64,000 nucleotides of DNA from JBBQXH01 sp963710975 (GTDB taxonomy: Bacteria; Actinomycetota; Thermoleophilia; Gaiellales; Gaiellaceae), in NCBI GenBank assembly GCA_963710975.1, contig CAVQCG010000002.1:124001-188000 (forward strand), given 5' to 3'. The number at the start of each line of letters is the position of its first letter. Position 1 is the first letter of the stretch. Below the pieces are notes generated by a model that was given only the letters and a program-made list of their open reading frames with translations, was not told where the DNA came from and ran no database searches. This document shows, one piece after another, positions 1-9,169 of the stretch. The translations under genes were made by a program, and so were the position numbers.

Positions 1-303
1 TGGGCGTTCGAGCTGAAGCACCTCGAGTCCGCAGTTCGCGGACAGCTGGGGGACCTTGCTCCACCCCGCATGTCGTTCGTCGTCGGGCCGATTCCGGAAG
101 CCGGTGCCGACCCTGTGGCGGATGTGCAACGATCCACCTCGCCGCCGACGCCCCCCGACCGAGCAGAAGGCGTCCGGATCGCCGCTGCCATCGAGAACGA
201 CGAGCTCCGCAGAGTGGTTGCGAGCGCGGCGTCGGCCTCCCTCGCACGGGCTCGCCGAACGAGGGCCGCGGCCGACCCGTCTGATACACTGAAAAATACC
301 TAA
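1..303 (+). CDS. DciA/DUF721-family protein, C-terminal part (5' end outside window)
   Basis: An open frame runs from base 1 to a TAA at 301-303. The visible residues include W-A-x-E-L near the start and a MSFVVGPIP stretch, which resemble the C-terminal half of DUF721 proteins (DciA, a replicative-helicase-loading factor). These are commonly encoded between recF and gyrB in actinobacteria. The position directly before gyrB supports the call. The last ~60 residues are Ala/Arg-rich and not conserved in appearance. The short alternative frames here look like noise. Family assignment rests on a short segment plus gene order. Confidence 0.5.
   Translation, partial: WAFELKHLESAVRGQLGDLAPPRMSFVVGPIPEAGADPVADVQRSTSPPTPPDRAEGVRIAAAIENDELRRVVASAASASLARARRTRAAADPSDTLKNT
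282..290 (+). promoter_or_regulatory. Candidate extended -10 promoter for gyrB
   Basis: TGATACACT fits the extended -10 pattern TGnTANNNT. No convincing -35 is visible, as expected for an extended -10. Transcription would begin near 297, giving a leader of about 34 nt. The ribosome site is probably GCAGGG at 317-322, eight bases before the ATG. Confidence 0.45.
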
Positions 304-330
304 ATCTCTGCGATCTGCAGGGCTTTTTTT

Positions 331-2718
331 ATGACCGAGACCAGCTACACAGCCAGCGATATCACCGTTCTCGAGGGTCTCGAGCCGGTCCGGCTGCGCC
401 CCGGGATGTACATCGGCTCGACCGGATCGCGAGGGCTGCACCACCTGGTCTTCGAGGTTGTCGACAACGCGGTCGATGAGGCGCTCGCCGGTCGTTGCGA
501 CGCCATCGAGGTCACGATCCACCCGGACAGCTCGATCCGAGTCGTCGACAACGGTGGCGGCATCCCGATCGACGTGATGGCAGACCAGGGACGCCCGGCT
601 CTGGAGGTCGTCCTGACGAAGCTTCACGCCGGCGGCAAGTTCGGCGGTGATGGCTACAAGGTCTCGGGAGGGCTCCACGGTGTGGGCGTCTCCGTCGTGA
701 ACGCGCTGTCGGAGTGGCTTGTTGCCGAGGTGCGTCGTGACGGCAAGGTATGGCGGCAAGAGTTCACTCGCGGCGTGCCGAACGCCGATATGGAGGCGAC
801 CGGCGGCTGGGACGGACCGACCGGAACGACGATCTCGTTCCTGCCTGACCTCGAGGTCTTCGACGAGATCGAATGGTCGGCGCAAACGCTTTCACAGCGA
901 CTTCGCGAGACGGCATTTCTGACACGGGGCCTCCGCATCGTGCTGATCGACGAACGTGCCGGCGGCGAGCGACAGGAATTCCACTACGAAGGCGGGATCA
1001 AGGACTTCGTCAACTTCGTGAACCAGGCCAAGGATCCGGTACATCCGCACATCGTGTACTTCGAGGGTGAGAGCGAGCAGGGCAATCTCGAGGTGGCGAT
1101 GCAGTGGAACTCCTCGTACGTGGAGTCGGTGTTCTCGTTCGCGAACAACATCAACACGCACGAAGGCGGCTCCCATCTGTCGGGCTTCAAGGGAGCGCTC
1201 ACGGGCACGCTGAATCGGTACGCACGCGAGAAGGGCCTGCTCAAGGAGAAGGAGGACAACCTCGAGGGTGAGGACGTGCGCGAGGGGTTGACCGCCGTGA
1301 TCTCCGTGAAGCTCCGCGACCCGCAGTTCGAGGGACAGACGAAGACGAAGCTCGGGAACCCCTGGGTCCGGGGCGTCGTGGAGCAGATCGTGAATCAGCG
1401 CCTCGCAGAGTTTCTCGAGGAGAACCCCGCGGACGCTCGCCAGATCATCACCAAGGCGGTTTCGGCCTCTCGCGCGCGTCTCGCTGCGCGGAAGGCCCGC
1501 GAGCTCACGCGCCGCAAGAGCGCGCTCGAGAGCATGTCCCTACCCGGGAAGCTTGCAGACTGCTCGATCCGCGACCCGGAGTCGGCTGAGCTCTTCATCG
1601 TCGAGGGAGACTCGGCAGGCGGGTCGGCCAAGATGGGCCGCGACCGCACCTACCAGGCGATCCTGCCGCTCCGCGGGAAGATCATCAATACCGAGAAGAA
1701 CCGCATCGGCAAGGTCCTCTCGAACAACGAGATTCAGGCCATGATCACGGCGATCGGCACCAGCATCGGCGAGGAGTTCGACATCGCGAAGCTCCGTTAC
1801 CACCGCGTGATCGTGATGACCGATGCTGACGTCGACGGATCGCACATCCGCACGCTGATCCTGACCTTTCTCTACCGCCACATGCCGGAGCTGATCGAGC
1901 GAGGCCACGTGTATATCGCCGTGCCCCCGCTCTACATGGTCAAGCTGGGCACCAAGGAGATCTACTTCGAGAAGGACGCTCAACTCGAGGAGCTCCTCGT
2001 CCGCGACAGAGTCGGAGACCTCGAGATCACGGACCGAGCGGGTGAGCAGGTCAAGATCAGCGAGGCCCGCTGGAGCCGCTTCGTGCGTGCCCTCTCGGAG
2101 TTCGAGGGCTGGTCGAACCGGCTTCGTGCGGACTACGGCGCACCTGCCGGCGACTTCATGATCATGCATCGCCTCGTCGAGTCCGAGTCCACGTCTGCGG
2201 AAGCCCTCGCCCAGTCGATCGCAACGGCGGACGACAACGGCTACTCGCTCGCACTGCTCGAATCGAAAGACGCCTCGCTTCGCATCAAGGTGATCGAGAC
2301 GGAGACGAGTGCTGCCCAGCATGTCACCGTCCCCCTCGAGCTTCTCAGCTCGCCGATCTATGCCAACGTTCGTCGCGCGTACGGCAAGCTCGTCGAGGTG
2401 GTAGGTGCTCCTCCATTCGTCGTCCGGCATGGGAAGAAGGCGATGACGGCGCTGACGTTCGAGCAGCTGCGCGCTGCCGCTCTCGAACTGGCGAAGGAAG
2501 GCATTCACGTCAGCCGGTTCAAGGGGCTCGGTGAGATGAACGACACGCAGCTCTGGGAGACGACGATGGATCCGGCACGCCGGCTGCTCATCCGGGTCGA
2601 GGTCGAGGACGCATCCGATGCAGATCGACTGTTCTCGACGCTCATGGGCGACCAGGTAGAGCCGCGACGCGAGTTCATCGAGAAGAACGCACGCGACGTC
2701 CGGTTCCTTGACGTCTGA
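331..2718 (+). CDS. gyrB: DNA gyrase subunit B
   Basis: ATPase subunit of type II topoisomerase, supplying ATP-driven strand passage for negative supercoiling. 795 residues. The GHKL ATPase motifs are clear: DNGGGIP near residue 73 and GLHGVGVSVVNALS near 114. The TOPRIM motifs EGDSAGGSAKMGRDR (near 425) and DADVDGSHIRT (near 497) follow. Between the TOPRIM core and the terminal FKGLGEMN motif there is a ~170-residue insertion (about residues 550-722). It resembles in place and size the insertion known from E. coli GyrB and not seen in typical short actinobacterial GyrB. gyrA follows after 8 nt, so the two are co-transcribed. The ATG start is preceded by a weak GCAGGG. Confidence 0.97.
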   Translation: MTETSYTASDITVLEGLEPVRLRPGMYIGSTGSRGLHHLVFEVVDNAVDEALAGRCDAIEVTIHPDSSIRVVDNGGGIPIDVMADQGRPALEVVLTKLHAGGKFGGDGYKVSGGLHGVGVSVVNALSEWLVAEVRRDGKVWRQEFTRGVPNADMEATGGWDGPTGTTISFLPDLEVFDEIEWSAQTLSQRLRETAFLTRGLRIVLIDERAGGERQEFHYEGGIKDFVNFVNQAKDPVHPHIVYFEGESEQGNLEVAMQWNSSYVESVFSFANNINTHEGGSHLSGFKGALTGTLNRYAREKGLLKEKEDNLEGEDVREGLTAVISVKLRDPQFEGQTKTKLGNPWVRGVVEQIVNQRLAEFLEENPADARQIITKAVSASRARLAARKARELTRRKSALESMSLPGKLADCSIRDPESAELFIVEGDSAGGSAKMGRDRTYQAILPLRGKIINTEKNRIGKVLSNNEIQAMITAIGTSIGEEFDIAKLRYHRVIVMTDADVDGSHIRTLILTFLYRHMPELIERGHVYIAVPPLYMVKLGTKEIYFEKDAQLEELLVRDRVGDLEITDRAGEQVKISEARWSRFVRALSEFEGWSNRLRADYGAPAGDFMIMHRLVESESTSAEALAQSIATADDNGYSLALLESKDASLRIKVIETETSAAQHVTVPLELLSSPIYANVRRAYGKLVEVVGAPPFVVRHGKKAMTALTFEQLRAAALELAKEGIHVSRFKGLGEMNDTQLWETTMDPARRLLIRVEVEDASDADRLFSTLMGDQVEPRREFIEKNARDVRFLDV

Positions 2719-2726
2719 GGTGAGCC

Positions 2727-5294
2727 ATGTCTGAGGTCGAGACCGGGGCCCTCGGGCCTGGACGCATCGAGCCGCGCGAGCTCGAGCAGGAGATGCGCTC
2801 GAGCTACCTCGACTACGCGATGAGCGTGATCGTCGGCCGGGCGCTGCCAGATGTCCGCGACGGCCTGAAGCCCGTGCACCGGCGCGTGCTGTTCGGCATG
2901 CACGAGTCGGGCATGCAGCCCAATCGCCCGTACAAGAAATGCGCGACGGTCGTCGGCTACGTCATGGGCTCGTATCACCCCCACGGCGACCAGTCCATCT
3001 ACGACACGCTCGTCCGGATGGCGCAGCCGTTCTCGCTGCGCTACCCGCTCGCCGACGGACAGGGAAACTTCGGGTCGGTCGACGACGATCCACCTGCGGC
3101 GATGCGCTACACCGAGTGCCGTCTCGCGAGGCTCGCGACCGAGATGCTGCGGGACATCGACGCAGATACCGTCGACTTCCAGCCGAACTACGACGAGTCG
3201 AAGCGCGAGCCGGTCGTTCTCCCGGCCCGCTTCCCCAACCTGCTCGTAAACGGCTCCTCCGGCATCGCCGTCGGCATGGCCACGAATATGCCGCCGCACA
3301 ACATCTCCGAGGTGATCGACGCGGTCGTTGCGACGATCGACGATCCGGACATCGACGTCGAGCGGCTGAGCCGGCACGTCAAGGGCCCGGACTTTCCGAC
3401 GGGAGCGATCATCGTCGGACGGAGCGGTATCCGAGACGCGTACCGATCAGGCCGCGGCCGCATCGTGATGCGCGCGCGCGCCCACATCGAGGAGCTTCGT
3501 GGCGGTCGGTCGGCGATCATCATCACGGAGCTGCCCTACGGTGTGAAGAAGGGCGGCGACACCGGCGTCATCAAGAAGATCGCCGACCTCGTCCAGGACA
3601 AGGTACTCACCGAGATCGCGGATCTGGCCGACCACTCGGACCGGACCGGCATGCGGATTCAGGTCGAGCTGAAGCGAGATGCCGTGCCGCAGGTTGCGCT
3701 CAACAAGCTCTTCAGGCACACGGCCCTCCAATCGACATTCGGCTACAACGCCGTCGCACTCGTCGGAGGCGTCCCGCGCACGCTCTCCCTGCTCGAGCTG
3801 ATCACCCATTACCTCGACTATCAGCGCGAAGTCGTCACCCGGAGGTCGAAGTACGAGCTTCGGAAAGCCGAGGAGCGAGCGCACATTCTGCAGGGCTACC
3901 TCATCGCGCTCGACAACCTCGACGCTGTGATTGCCCTCATCCGGGCATCAGACGACTCGGATGAGGCCCGTCAGGGTCTCATGGACGGCTTCGCGCTCTC
4001 GGAGATCCAGGCGCAGGCGATCCTCGATCTCCGGCTCGCCCGACTCACGGGCCTCGAGCGAAAGCGCATCGAGGACGAGTTCGGCGATCTCCAGGAGCGG
4101 ATCGCGGAGCTCCGCGCCATCCTCTCGGACGAGGCGAGGATCGACAGCCTCATCCGCGAGGAGCTGCTGGAGATCAAACAGATCTACTCGAGAGGCGACG
4201 ATCGCCGCACCGAGATCGTCGCGGCCGAGGAGGAGCTCGAGCTCGAGGATCTGATCGCAGAAGAGGACATGGTCATCGCCATCACGCGGTCGGGCTACAT
4301 CAAGCGCCTGCCTGTCACGGCGTACCGCGAGCAGCGGCGGGGCGGGATCGGGGTGATGGGGATGGACCTCAAGGACGACGACTACATCGAGCACCTCTTC
4401 GTCGCCTCGACGCACGACTACATCCTCTTTTTCACGTCCGTCGGCAAGGTGTACCGGCTGAAGGTGCACGAGCTCCCGCTCGGCTCTCGGCAGTCGAAAG
4501 GCAGGGCAATCGTCAATCTCCTTCCGTTCCGTCAGGACGAGCAGGTACGAGCGGTGATCGCGACCCGCGACTTCAAGGACGCGGAGTACCTGGTCATGGC
4601 GACGAAGAACGGCATGGTGAAGAAGACCAGGTTCGCCGAGTACAACACGCCGCTGAAGGCGGACGGCATCATCGCCATCAACCTGAAGGAAGACGACGAG
4701 CTCGTCGGCGTGCGGCACTCGTCCGGTGACGACGACATCCTCATGATCTCGCGCAAGGGTCAGGCGATCAGGTTCAACGAGCGCGAGGCGCGTCCGATGG
4801 GCCGGGCAACCGCCGGCGTCAAGGGCATGCGCCTCCGCAAGGGCGACGAGGTGATCGCGATCAACATCGCGCAGGACGACGCAGATCTGCTCGTCGTGAC
4901 GGTGAATGGGTACGGCAAGCGCACCCGCGTGGCCGACTATCCGCGCAAGGGTCGCGGTGGCCTCGGCGTGAAGACGGTGCAGCTGACAGAAGCTCGAGGT
5001 CAGCTTGCAGGCGCGCGCGTTGTACGGGACGGCTACCAGGTCATGCTGATCTCGACCGGAGGCACGGTCATCCGTATGCCGGTCGAGGAGGTCAAGCGCC
5101 TCGGCCGCTCGACCCAGGGTGTGATCGTCATGCGGCTCCGCGGCGACGAGCAGGTCTCGAGCATCGCTCCGGTTGTCGAGGGCGAAGCGGATCCGGACGG
5201 CGAGGAGCTGCCCGACGGGGTTCCCATGGCTGGCGCCGAGCTGGCCGACGACCCTCCTGAGCCGGAGGAGCCCGACCCCGACGAGTCGGGCTGA
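2727..5294 (+). CDS. gyrA: DNA gyrase subunit A
   Basis: Breakage-reunion subunit of DNA gyrase, 855 residues. Catalytic tyrosine lies in the AMRYTECRL motif (about Tyr127). The C-terminal DNA-wrapping domain has several propeller blades and the GyrA-box-like QRRGGIG motif near residue 540, which separates it from ParC. The start ATG is preceded by GAGGTGA overlapping the gyrB stop codon. The quinolone-determining region reads HGDQSIYDTL, so the position equal to E. coli Ser83 is Gln89 while the acidic residue (Asp93) is kept. The C-terminus ends in a ~40-residue Glu/Asp/Pro-rich tail. It converges on the galT-like gene with a 4-nt gap. Confidence 0.97.
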   Translation: MSEVETGALGPGRIEPRELEQEMRSSYLDYAMSVIVGRALPDVRDGLKPVHRRVLFGMHESGMQPNRPYKKCATVVGYVMGSYHPHGDQSIYDTLVRMAQPFSLRYPLADGQGNFGSVDDDPPAAMRYTECRLARLATEMLRDIDADTVDFQPNYDESKREPVVLPARFPNLLVNGSSGIAVGMATNMPPHNISEVIDAVVATIDDPDIDVERLSRHVKGPDFPTGAIIVGRSGIRDAYRSGRGRIVMRARAHIEELRGGRSAIIITELPYGVKKGGDTGVIKKIADLVQDKVLTEIADLADHSDRTGMRIQVELKRDAVPQVALNKLFRHTALQSTFGYNAVALVGGVPRTLSLLELITHYLDYQREVVTRRSKYELRKAEERAHILQGYLIALDNLDAVIALIRASDDSDEARQGLMDGFALSEIQAQAILDLRLARLTGLERKRIEDEFGDLQERIAELRAILSDEARIDSLIREELLEIKQIYSRGDDRRTEIVAAEEELELEDLIAEEDMVIAITRSGYIKRLPVTAYREQRRGGIGVMGMDLKDDDYIEHLFVASTHDYILFFTSVGKVYRLKVHELPLGSRQSKGRAIVNLLPFRQDEQVRAVIATRDFKDAEYLVMATKNGMVKKTRFAEYNTPLKADGIIAINLKEDDELVGVRHSSGDDDILMISRKGQAIRFNEREARPMGRATAGVKGMRLRKGDEVIAINIAQDDADLLVVTVNGYGKRTRVADYPRKGRGGLGVKTVQLTEARGQLAGARVVRDGYQVMLISTGGTVIRMPVEEVKRLGRSTQGVIVMRLRGDEQVSSIAPVVEGEADPDGEELPDGVPMAGAELADDPPEPEEPDPDESG

Positions 5295-5298
5295 GCTC

Positions 5299-6195
5299 TC
5301 ACCGCAGCCGCTCTGCAGCCTCCTCGGGCGGCAGCGGATTCACGTAGATCCCGGCGCCGAGCTCGAGCCCTGCCGCCACGGTTGTTCGCGGCAGGACCTC
5401 GAGGTGCCAGTGGCCGGTCGTCGAGCCGAACGCCGAGGAATGGAGCCAGGCGTTCAGTGCGATGTCCCCTTCGATTGCCCGAAGCCGGCGGAGCATCTCG
5501 CCGAGGAGCCGCAACGCAGCAGGCAGCAGCGCGCTCGCCAGGCCGTCCGGCTCGACTTCGAGCGGAGCGATCAGAAGCTCGTAAGGGCCGCGTCCGGCAT
5601 ACGGGCAGAGCGCAATCAGGCCATCCTGCTCCGCGATGACTCGGGTGCCGGTGGCTCGTTCCTCGTCGAGCTGTGCCGCGAGCCTGCCACCGTGTGCTCG
5701 CTCATGGTCGACGACGGGCGGTTCTGCCGTGAGCCAGACGAGCTGCGAGTGGGTGTGCGGCAGGCTGCCACCCGCGCTCCGCCCCTCGTTGACGAACGCG
5801 TGGACGTACGCGAAGCCGTCGGCGCGTGCAGCTCGAGCTCTGCTCTGCCATGCGTTCGCAACCTCGGTGATCTCGCCGTCGTCGAGTTCGCCCATCGACC
5901 GCACGTGGCGCGGTGAGTGGACGACAACCTCGGTTCTCCCGTCGGCGCCATTGATGGCTGGGAATCTGTTCGGAACCACGCGGACGCGCCAGCCCGGAGT
6001 GTCCGGGATCCTGCCCTCGGGCCCCGTCGCGTAGACCTCGGGTGGGGTTTCGCTCTCCCTGCCCTCGCAAAATGGGCACCGCGGTTCCTCCTCACCGGCC
6101 ACGCCATCGCCCGGAGCCCCCGGCCTGCGGTCACGCCCAGGCGCGATCGCGGCGAGCCGTCCCGAAAGGGAATCCCGGCGGAGCCCGGCCGTCAC
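5299..6195 (-). CDS. Galactose-1-phosphate uridylyltransferase-like protein
   Basis: HIT-superfamily nucleotidyltransferase, 298 residues, GTG start. Visible family signs are a zinc-type CPFCEG near residue 40, VVPNRFPA near 75, the SLPHTHSQLVW segment near 147 (equivalent of the HxH region) and GHWHLEVLPR near the C-terminus. It is shorter than typical GalT (~340) and the catalytic triad reads HTH rather than HPH. An adenylyl- or other UDP-sugar transferase of the same fold is therefore possible. It lies 11 nt after the slipin gene on the same strand, probably the last gene of an nfeD-slipin-galT-like transcript. No galK or galE is nearby. Confidence 0.75.
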   Translation of the reverse strand: MTAGLRRDSLSGRLAAIAPGRDRRPGAPGDGVAGEEEPRCPFCEGRESETPPEVYATGPEGRIPDTPGWRVRVVPNRFPAINGADGRTEVVVHSPRHVRSMGELDDGEITEVANAWQSRARAARADGFAYVHAFVNEGRSAGGSLPHTHSQLVWLTAEPPVVDHERAHGGRLAAQLDEERATGTRVIAEQDGLIALCPYAGRGPYELLIAPLEVEPDGLASALLPAALRLLGEMLRRLRAIEGDIALNAWLHSSAFGSTTGHWHLEVLPRTTVAAGLELGAGIYVNPLPPEEAAERLR

Positions 6196-6206
6196 AGGAA
6201 TTCGAA

Positions 6207-6986
6207 TCAGCCGGCGGTGCCGTCTCGATCTGCGCTGCGCTCCAGGAACGGCTTGAAGAGCTCGAGGGGGAGCGGAAGCACCATCATCGTCGTCCGTTCG
6301 GAGCTCATCTCGACGAGAGTCTGCATGAATCGGAGCTGGAGAGCCGTCGGGTTGACGCTGATCACGTTCGCCGCGTCCTTCAGCCGCTCCGATGCCTGAA
6401 ACTCGCCCTCTGCGGCGATCACCTTGGCGCGGCGTTCACGCTCGGCTTCCGCTTGACGCGCCATCGCCCGCTGCATTCCGGTCGGGATCTCGACGTCCTT
6501 GACCTCGACGACCGACACCTTGATGCCCCAGGGGGACGTCGACTCGTCGATGATCTGCTGGAGGATCGCGTTGATCTTGTCGCGCTCGGCGAGCAGCTCG
6601 TCGAGTTGATGCTGGCCGAGCACGGCTCGGAGCGTCGTCTGGGCGATCTGCGAGGTCGCGTTCAGGTAGCTCTCGACCTGGACGATCGCGTTCATGGGCT
6701 CGACGATCCGGAAGTAGGCGACAGCGTTGACCCGTACGGGAACGTTGTCCTTCGTGATCACCTCCTGCGGAGGGACGTTCAGCGTCACGGTGCGCAGGTC
6801 GACCTTGACCATCTTGTCGATGATCGGGATCAGGAAGAAGAGGCCAGGTCCCTTCGGTGGCGTGAGCAGCCTCCCGAGCCGGAAGACGACCCCTCGCTCG
6901 TATTCGCGTGCGATCTTGATCGACGCGAAGAGCAAGAAGATGACGATGACGACGACCACAGCGGCCGCAATCAGCCCAGTGGTCAT
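6207..6986 (-). CDS. SPFH/band-7 slipin (stomatin-like membrane protein)
   Basis: 259 residues from the ATG at 6986, preceded by AAAGGA that overlaps the end of nfeD. A longer in-frame start would add an Arg/Pro-rich tail unlike the family. Residues 3-23 form one N-terminal membrane segment, followed by the slipin core (EYERGVVFRLGRL, KGPGLFFLIP) and a C-terminal coiled-coil-like Ala/Glu region (RQAEAERERRAKVI). Prokaryotic slipins assemble in membrane microdomains and are typically partnered with the NfeD protease encoded just upstream, exactly as here. Confidence 0.92.
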   Translation of the reverse strand: MTTGLIAAAVVVVIVIFLLFASIKIAREYERGVVFRLGRLLTPPKGPGLFFLIPIIDKMVKVDLRTVTLNVPPQEVITKDNVPVRVNAVAYFRIVEPMNAIVQVESYLNATSQIAQTTLRAVLGQHQLDELLAERDKINAILQQIIDESTSPWGIKVSVVEVKDVEIPTGMQRAMARQAEAERERRAKVIAAEGEFQASERLKDAANVISVNPTALQLRFMQTLVEMSSERTTMMVLPLPLELFKPFLERSADRDGTAG

Positions 6987-6996
6987 GGCTGTCCTT

Positions 6997-8376
6997 TCAT
7001 CGGAGGGAGGGCCGGTGGCGCTCGAACCAGGGTAGTCGGGCGGCCGGCGCCGCCGCCGGAACCTCGGCGACGGGCTTGCTGACGGGAGAGACCTCGAGCA
7101 CCAGTCCATCGGCGAGGCGGTCGACGACGACGGCTGTCTCCTCGGGGATCACTTCGCCGGTCGAGCTGCGGGCGCGCCATGTCTCCCCGCGGACGAATAC
7201 GAGCCCGTCGGCATCGAGGCTCTGCCGGACGATGCCTACCTGGCCGAGGATGTCCTCGGCGCCGGTCATCGGGCGGGCTCGTCGTGCCGCGACGACCTTC
7301 GTGAGGGCAATGCCGAGAAGGAGGACGAGTGTTGCTCCGACGGCGAGCGCGACCCAGAGCGAGACCTGGAAGCCTGGGCCCGCCGGATCGAACAGCATGA
7401 GAGCGCCGATCACGAAGCTGATTGCCCCGGCAACCGCGAGCACCCCGTGGCTGGTGATGAACGCCTCAGCGATGAAGAACGCAAAGGCGGCCATGATCAG
7501 GAGGACCCCGGTCCAGCTGAAGGGGAGCACGTTGAGGCCGAAGAGGCCCACGATGAGCGCAATCACTCCGAACACCGCCGGGAACACCAGCCCTGGGTTG
7601 AAGAGCTCGACGGTGATCGCGAGCACGCCGAGCGACATCAGCAGCACGATGATGTTCGGATCGACGATCACGTCGAGGATGCGATCCCAGAGCGACATCG
7701 TGACGGTCGTGACGCTCGCGCCCGCCGTGTCGAGGACGAATCCCTTCGGGATCGTCTCGTGTCCGTCGATCTGGTTCAGCAGCGTTGGCAGATCCGGCGC
7801 GATCTCGTCGATGACGTTCCTGTCGAGCGCCTGCCGGGCGGTCAGGTTCGAGGCCTGGCGGACGGCGGCCTCCGCCCATGCCCCGTTGCGGCCGTGTTCC
7901 TCGGCAAGCCCTCGCAGCGACGCGGCCGCGTCGTTGACGACCTTCTGCCGCAGGTCTTTCGGGATGTCGTTGCCGTCAGAGGAGATCGGTGTCGAGGAGC
8001 CGATGTTGGTCTGCGGAGCCATCGCCAGCACGTCTGCGGCCTGGCCGATCCAGACGCCGGCAGAGGCCGCGCGCGCGCCGTCCGGAGACACGTAGACGAT
8101 GACGGGAATCCGTGAGGCCAGCTCTGCCTGGACGATCTTCCGCATCGACTCGGCGAGACCGCCGGGAGTGTCGAGCAGAATCGTCACGGCCGAGTAGCCG
8201 TCGTTGGCAGCCCGTTCGATCGCGTCGATCAGGTAGCCGGCGGTCACCGGATTGACGTCGCTCGCGAACTCGACGGCAAGCACGCGAGGCTGCGCCTGCG
8301 CGCTTGCCGCTCCTGTGAGAGCGAGGGAAGCGCAGAAAGCCGCGAAGAGCGGGAGAAAGGCGCGGATGGTCCGCAC
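6997..8376 (-). CDS. NfeD-family membrane-bound serine protease (long form)
   Basis: 459 residues, GTG start. A signal peptide (residues ~5-26, ending ASA) is followed by a ClpP/SppA-class domain with LDTPGGL near 70 and the ARAASAGVWIG motif near 103 holding the candidate nucleophile Ser. Then come four or five membrane helices (about 235-360) and a C-terminal OB-fold NfeD domain. In known homologues this protease cleaves the C-terminus of the stomatin partner. That partner is the next gene downstream, whose ribosome site lies in this gene's last codons. It has its own promoter candidate at 8392-8397. Confidence 0.93.
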   Translation of the reverse strand: MRTIRAFLPLFAAFCASLALTGAASAQAQPRVLAVEFASDVNPVTAGYLIDAIERAANDGYSAVTILLDTPGGLAESMRKIVQAELASRIPVIVYVSPDGARAASAGVWIGQAADVLAMAPQTNIGSSTPISSDGNDIPKDLRQKVVNDAAASLRGLAEEHGRNGAWAEAAVRQASNLTARQALDRNVIDEIAPDLPTLLNQIDGHETIPKGFVLDTAGASVTTVTMSLWDRILDVIVDPNIIVLLMSLGVLAITVELFNPGLVFPAVFGVIALIVGLFGLNVLPFSWTGVLLIMAAFAFFIAEAFITSHGVLAVAGAISFVIGALMLFDPAGPGFQVSLWVALAVGATLVLLLGIALTKVVAARRARPMTGAEDILGQVGIVRQSLDADGLVFVRGETWRARSSTGEVIPEETAVVVDRLADGLVLEVSPVSKPVAEVPAAAPAARLPWFERHRPSLR

Positions 8377-8391
8377 GTCTGGCCTGACGAG

Positions 8392-8397
8392 ATTCTA
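8392..8397 (-). promoter_or_regulatory. Candidate -10 for nfeD operon
   Basis: TAGAAT on the minus strand, 15 nt before the nfeD GTG, predicting a leader of about 8 nt. The hexamer lies in the 22-bp gap after birA. No -35 was recognised. Confidence 0.35.
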
Positions 8398-8398
8398 G

Positions 8399-9145
8399 CT
8401 AGACGGAGAGGGTCGCCTCGCCGCTTGCGACGAGTCTCCGTCCCTGCGACGTCTCGAGGACGAGCCGGCCGTCGGACGCGATTCCTCCGGCGATGCCCGA
8501 GGTTCCGGACACCGAGACCGCGCGACCGCGGAGAGCGTCCCGGGCGGCAATCGGTTCGATCAGGTTCACCAGGCCTTCGGTGGACCAACGGTCGTATTGC
8601 TCCTCGAGGTTCAGGAGGAGCGCTGCGAGGAGCGGCGCTCTCTCGCGTCGCCGGCTGTCGACCGTGTAGAGCGATGCGGCGCCCGTCTGTGAGGTGGCGG
8701 GGAGATCCGAGCTGTCCTGGTTCACGTTGAGGCCGATCCCGACGACGACGGCGTCACCCCGCGTCTCCGCGAGGATGCCCGCGACCTTACGACCGTCGAC
8801 CAGAACGTCGTTCGGCCACTTGATCCCAGTCGCGCGAGCAACCGCCGCCTCCACCGTCAGCGCAGTGGCGAGTCCGGCGACGAGGGTCAGCTCGGGGACG
8901 GCACGATCCGGAGGCGGACGAAGCAGGAGCGAGCACAGGATCGCCTCACCTGCCGGCGCCGACCAGGAGCGGCCAAGCCGACCTCGCCCTGCCGTTTGCA
9001 GCTCGCACACGGCGAGCGCGCCCTCGGGAAGCCGGTCGTCGAGGGCGCGCTGCGTCGAGTCGCATCGTGTTGCGTAGACGTACGGACGGCCGAATCGGCC
9101 CTTCAGCAGAGGCTCTACGACCTCGGGCGCGAGCATTCCGGGCAT
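8399..9145 (-). CDS. birA: Biotin--[acetyl-CoA carboxylase] ligase
   Basis: 248 residues. Biotinylates the biotin carboxyl carrier protein of acetyl-CoA carboxylase. The CDSTQRALD start of the catalytic domain, the biotinyl-AMP binding loop TAGRGRLGRSW (near 52) and KWPNDVLVDGRKVAGIL (near 107) are all present, with a short C-terminal SH3-like domain. There is no N-terminal helix-turn-helix, so it is a ligase only and not a repressor. It is divergent from the sigma factor gene, and its metabolic partners accD and accA lie 7 kb away. A second ATG three codons in (9136) is also possible. Confidence 0.95.
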   Translation of the reverse strand: MPGMLAPEVVEPLLKGRFGRPYVYATRCDSTQRALDDRLPEGALAVCELQTAGRGRLGRSWSAPAGEAILCSLLLRPPPDRAVPELTLVAGLATALTVEAAVARATGIKWPNDVLVDGRKVAGILAETRGDAVVVGIGLNVNQDSSDLPATSQTGAASLYTVDSRRRERAPLLAALLLNLEEQYDRWSTEGLVNLIEPIAARDALRGRAVSVSGTSGIAGGIASDGRLVLETSQGRRLVASGEATLSV

Positions 9146-9154
9146 CGAGCGGCG

Positions 9155-9161
9155 TACACTA
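9155..9161. promoter_or_regulatory. Bidirectional -10 shared by birA and the ECF sigma gene
   Basis: The 7-bp TACACTA reads TACACT on the plus strand, 9 nt before the sigma GTG. On the minus strand it reads TAGTGT, 10 nt before the birA ATG. No -35 is evident on either side. Both mRNAs would be leaderless or nearly so. Confidence 0.5.
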
Positions 9162-9169
9162 GTCTTGCC

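Noticed and set aside
1540..2508. Long open frame on the minus strand inside gyrB
   Set aside because: Antisense shadow of a GC-rich conserved gene. The predicted protein is Arg/Asp-rich with no motifs, and the plus-strand gyrB is certain.
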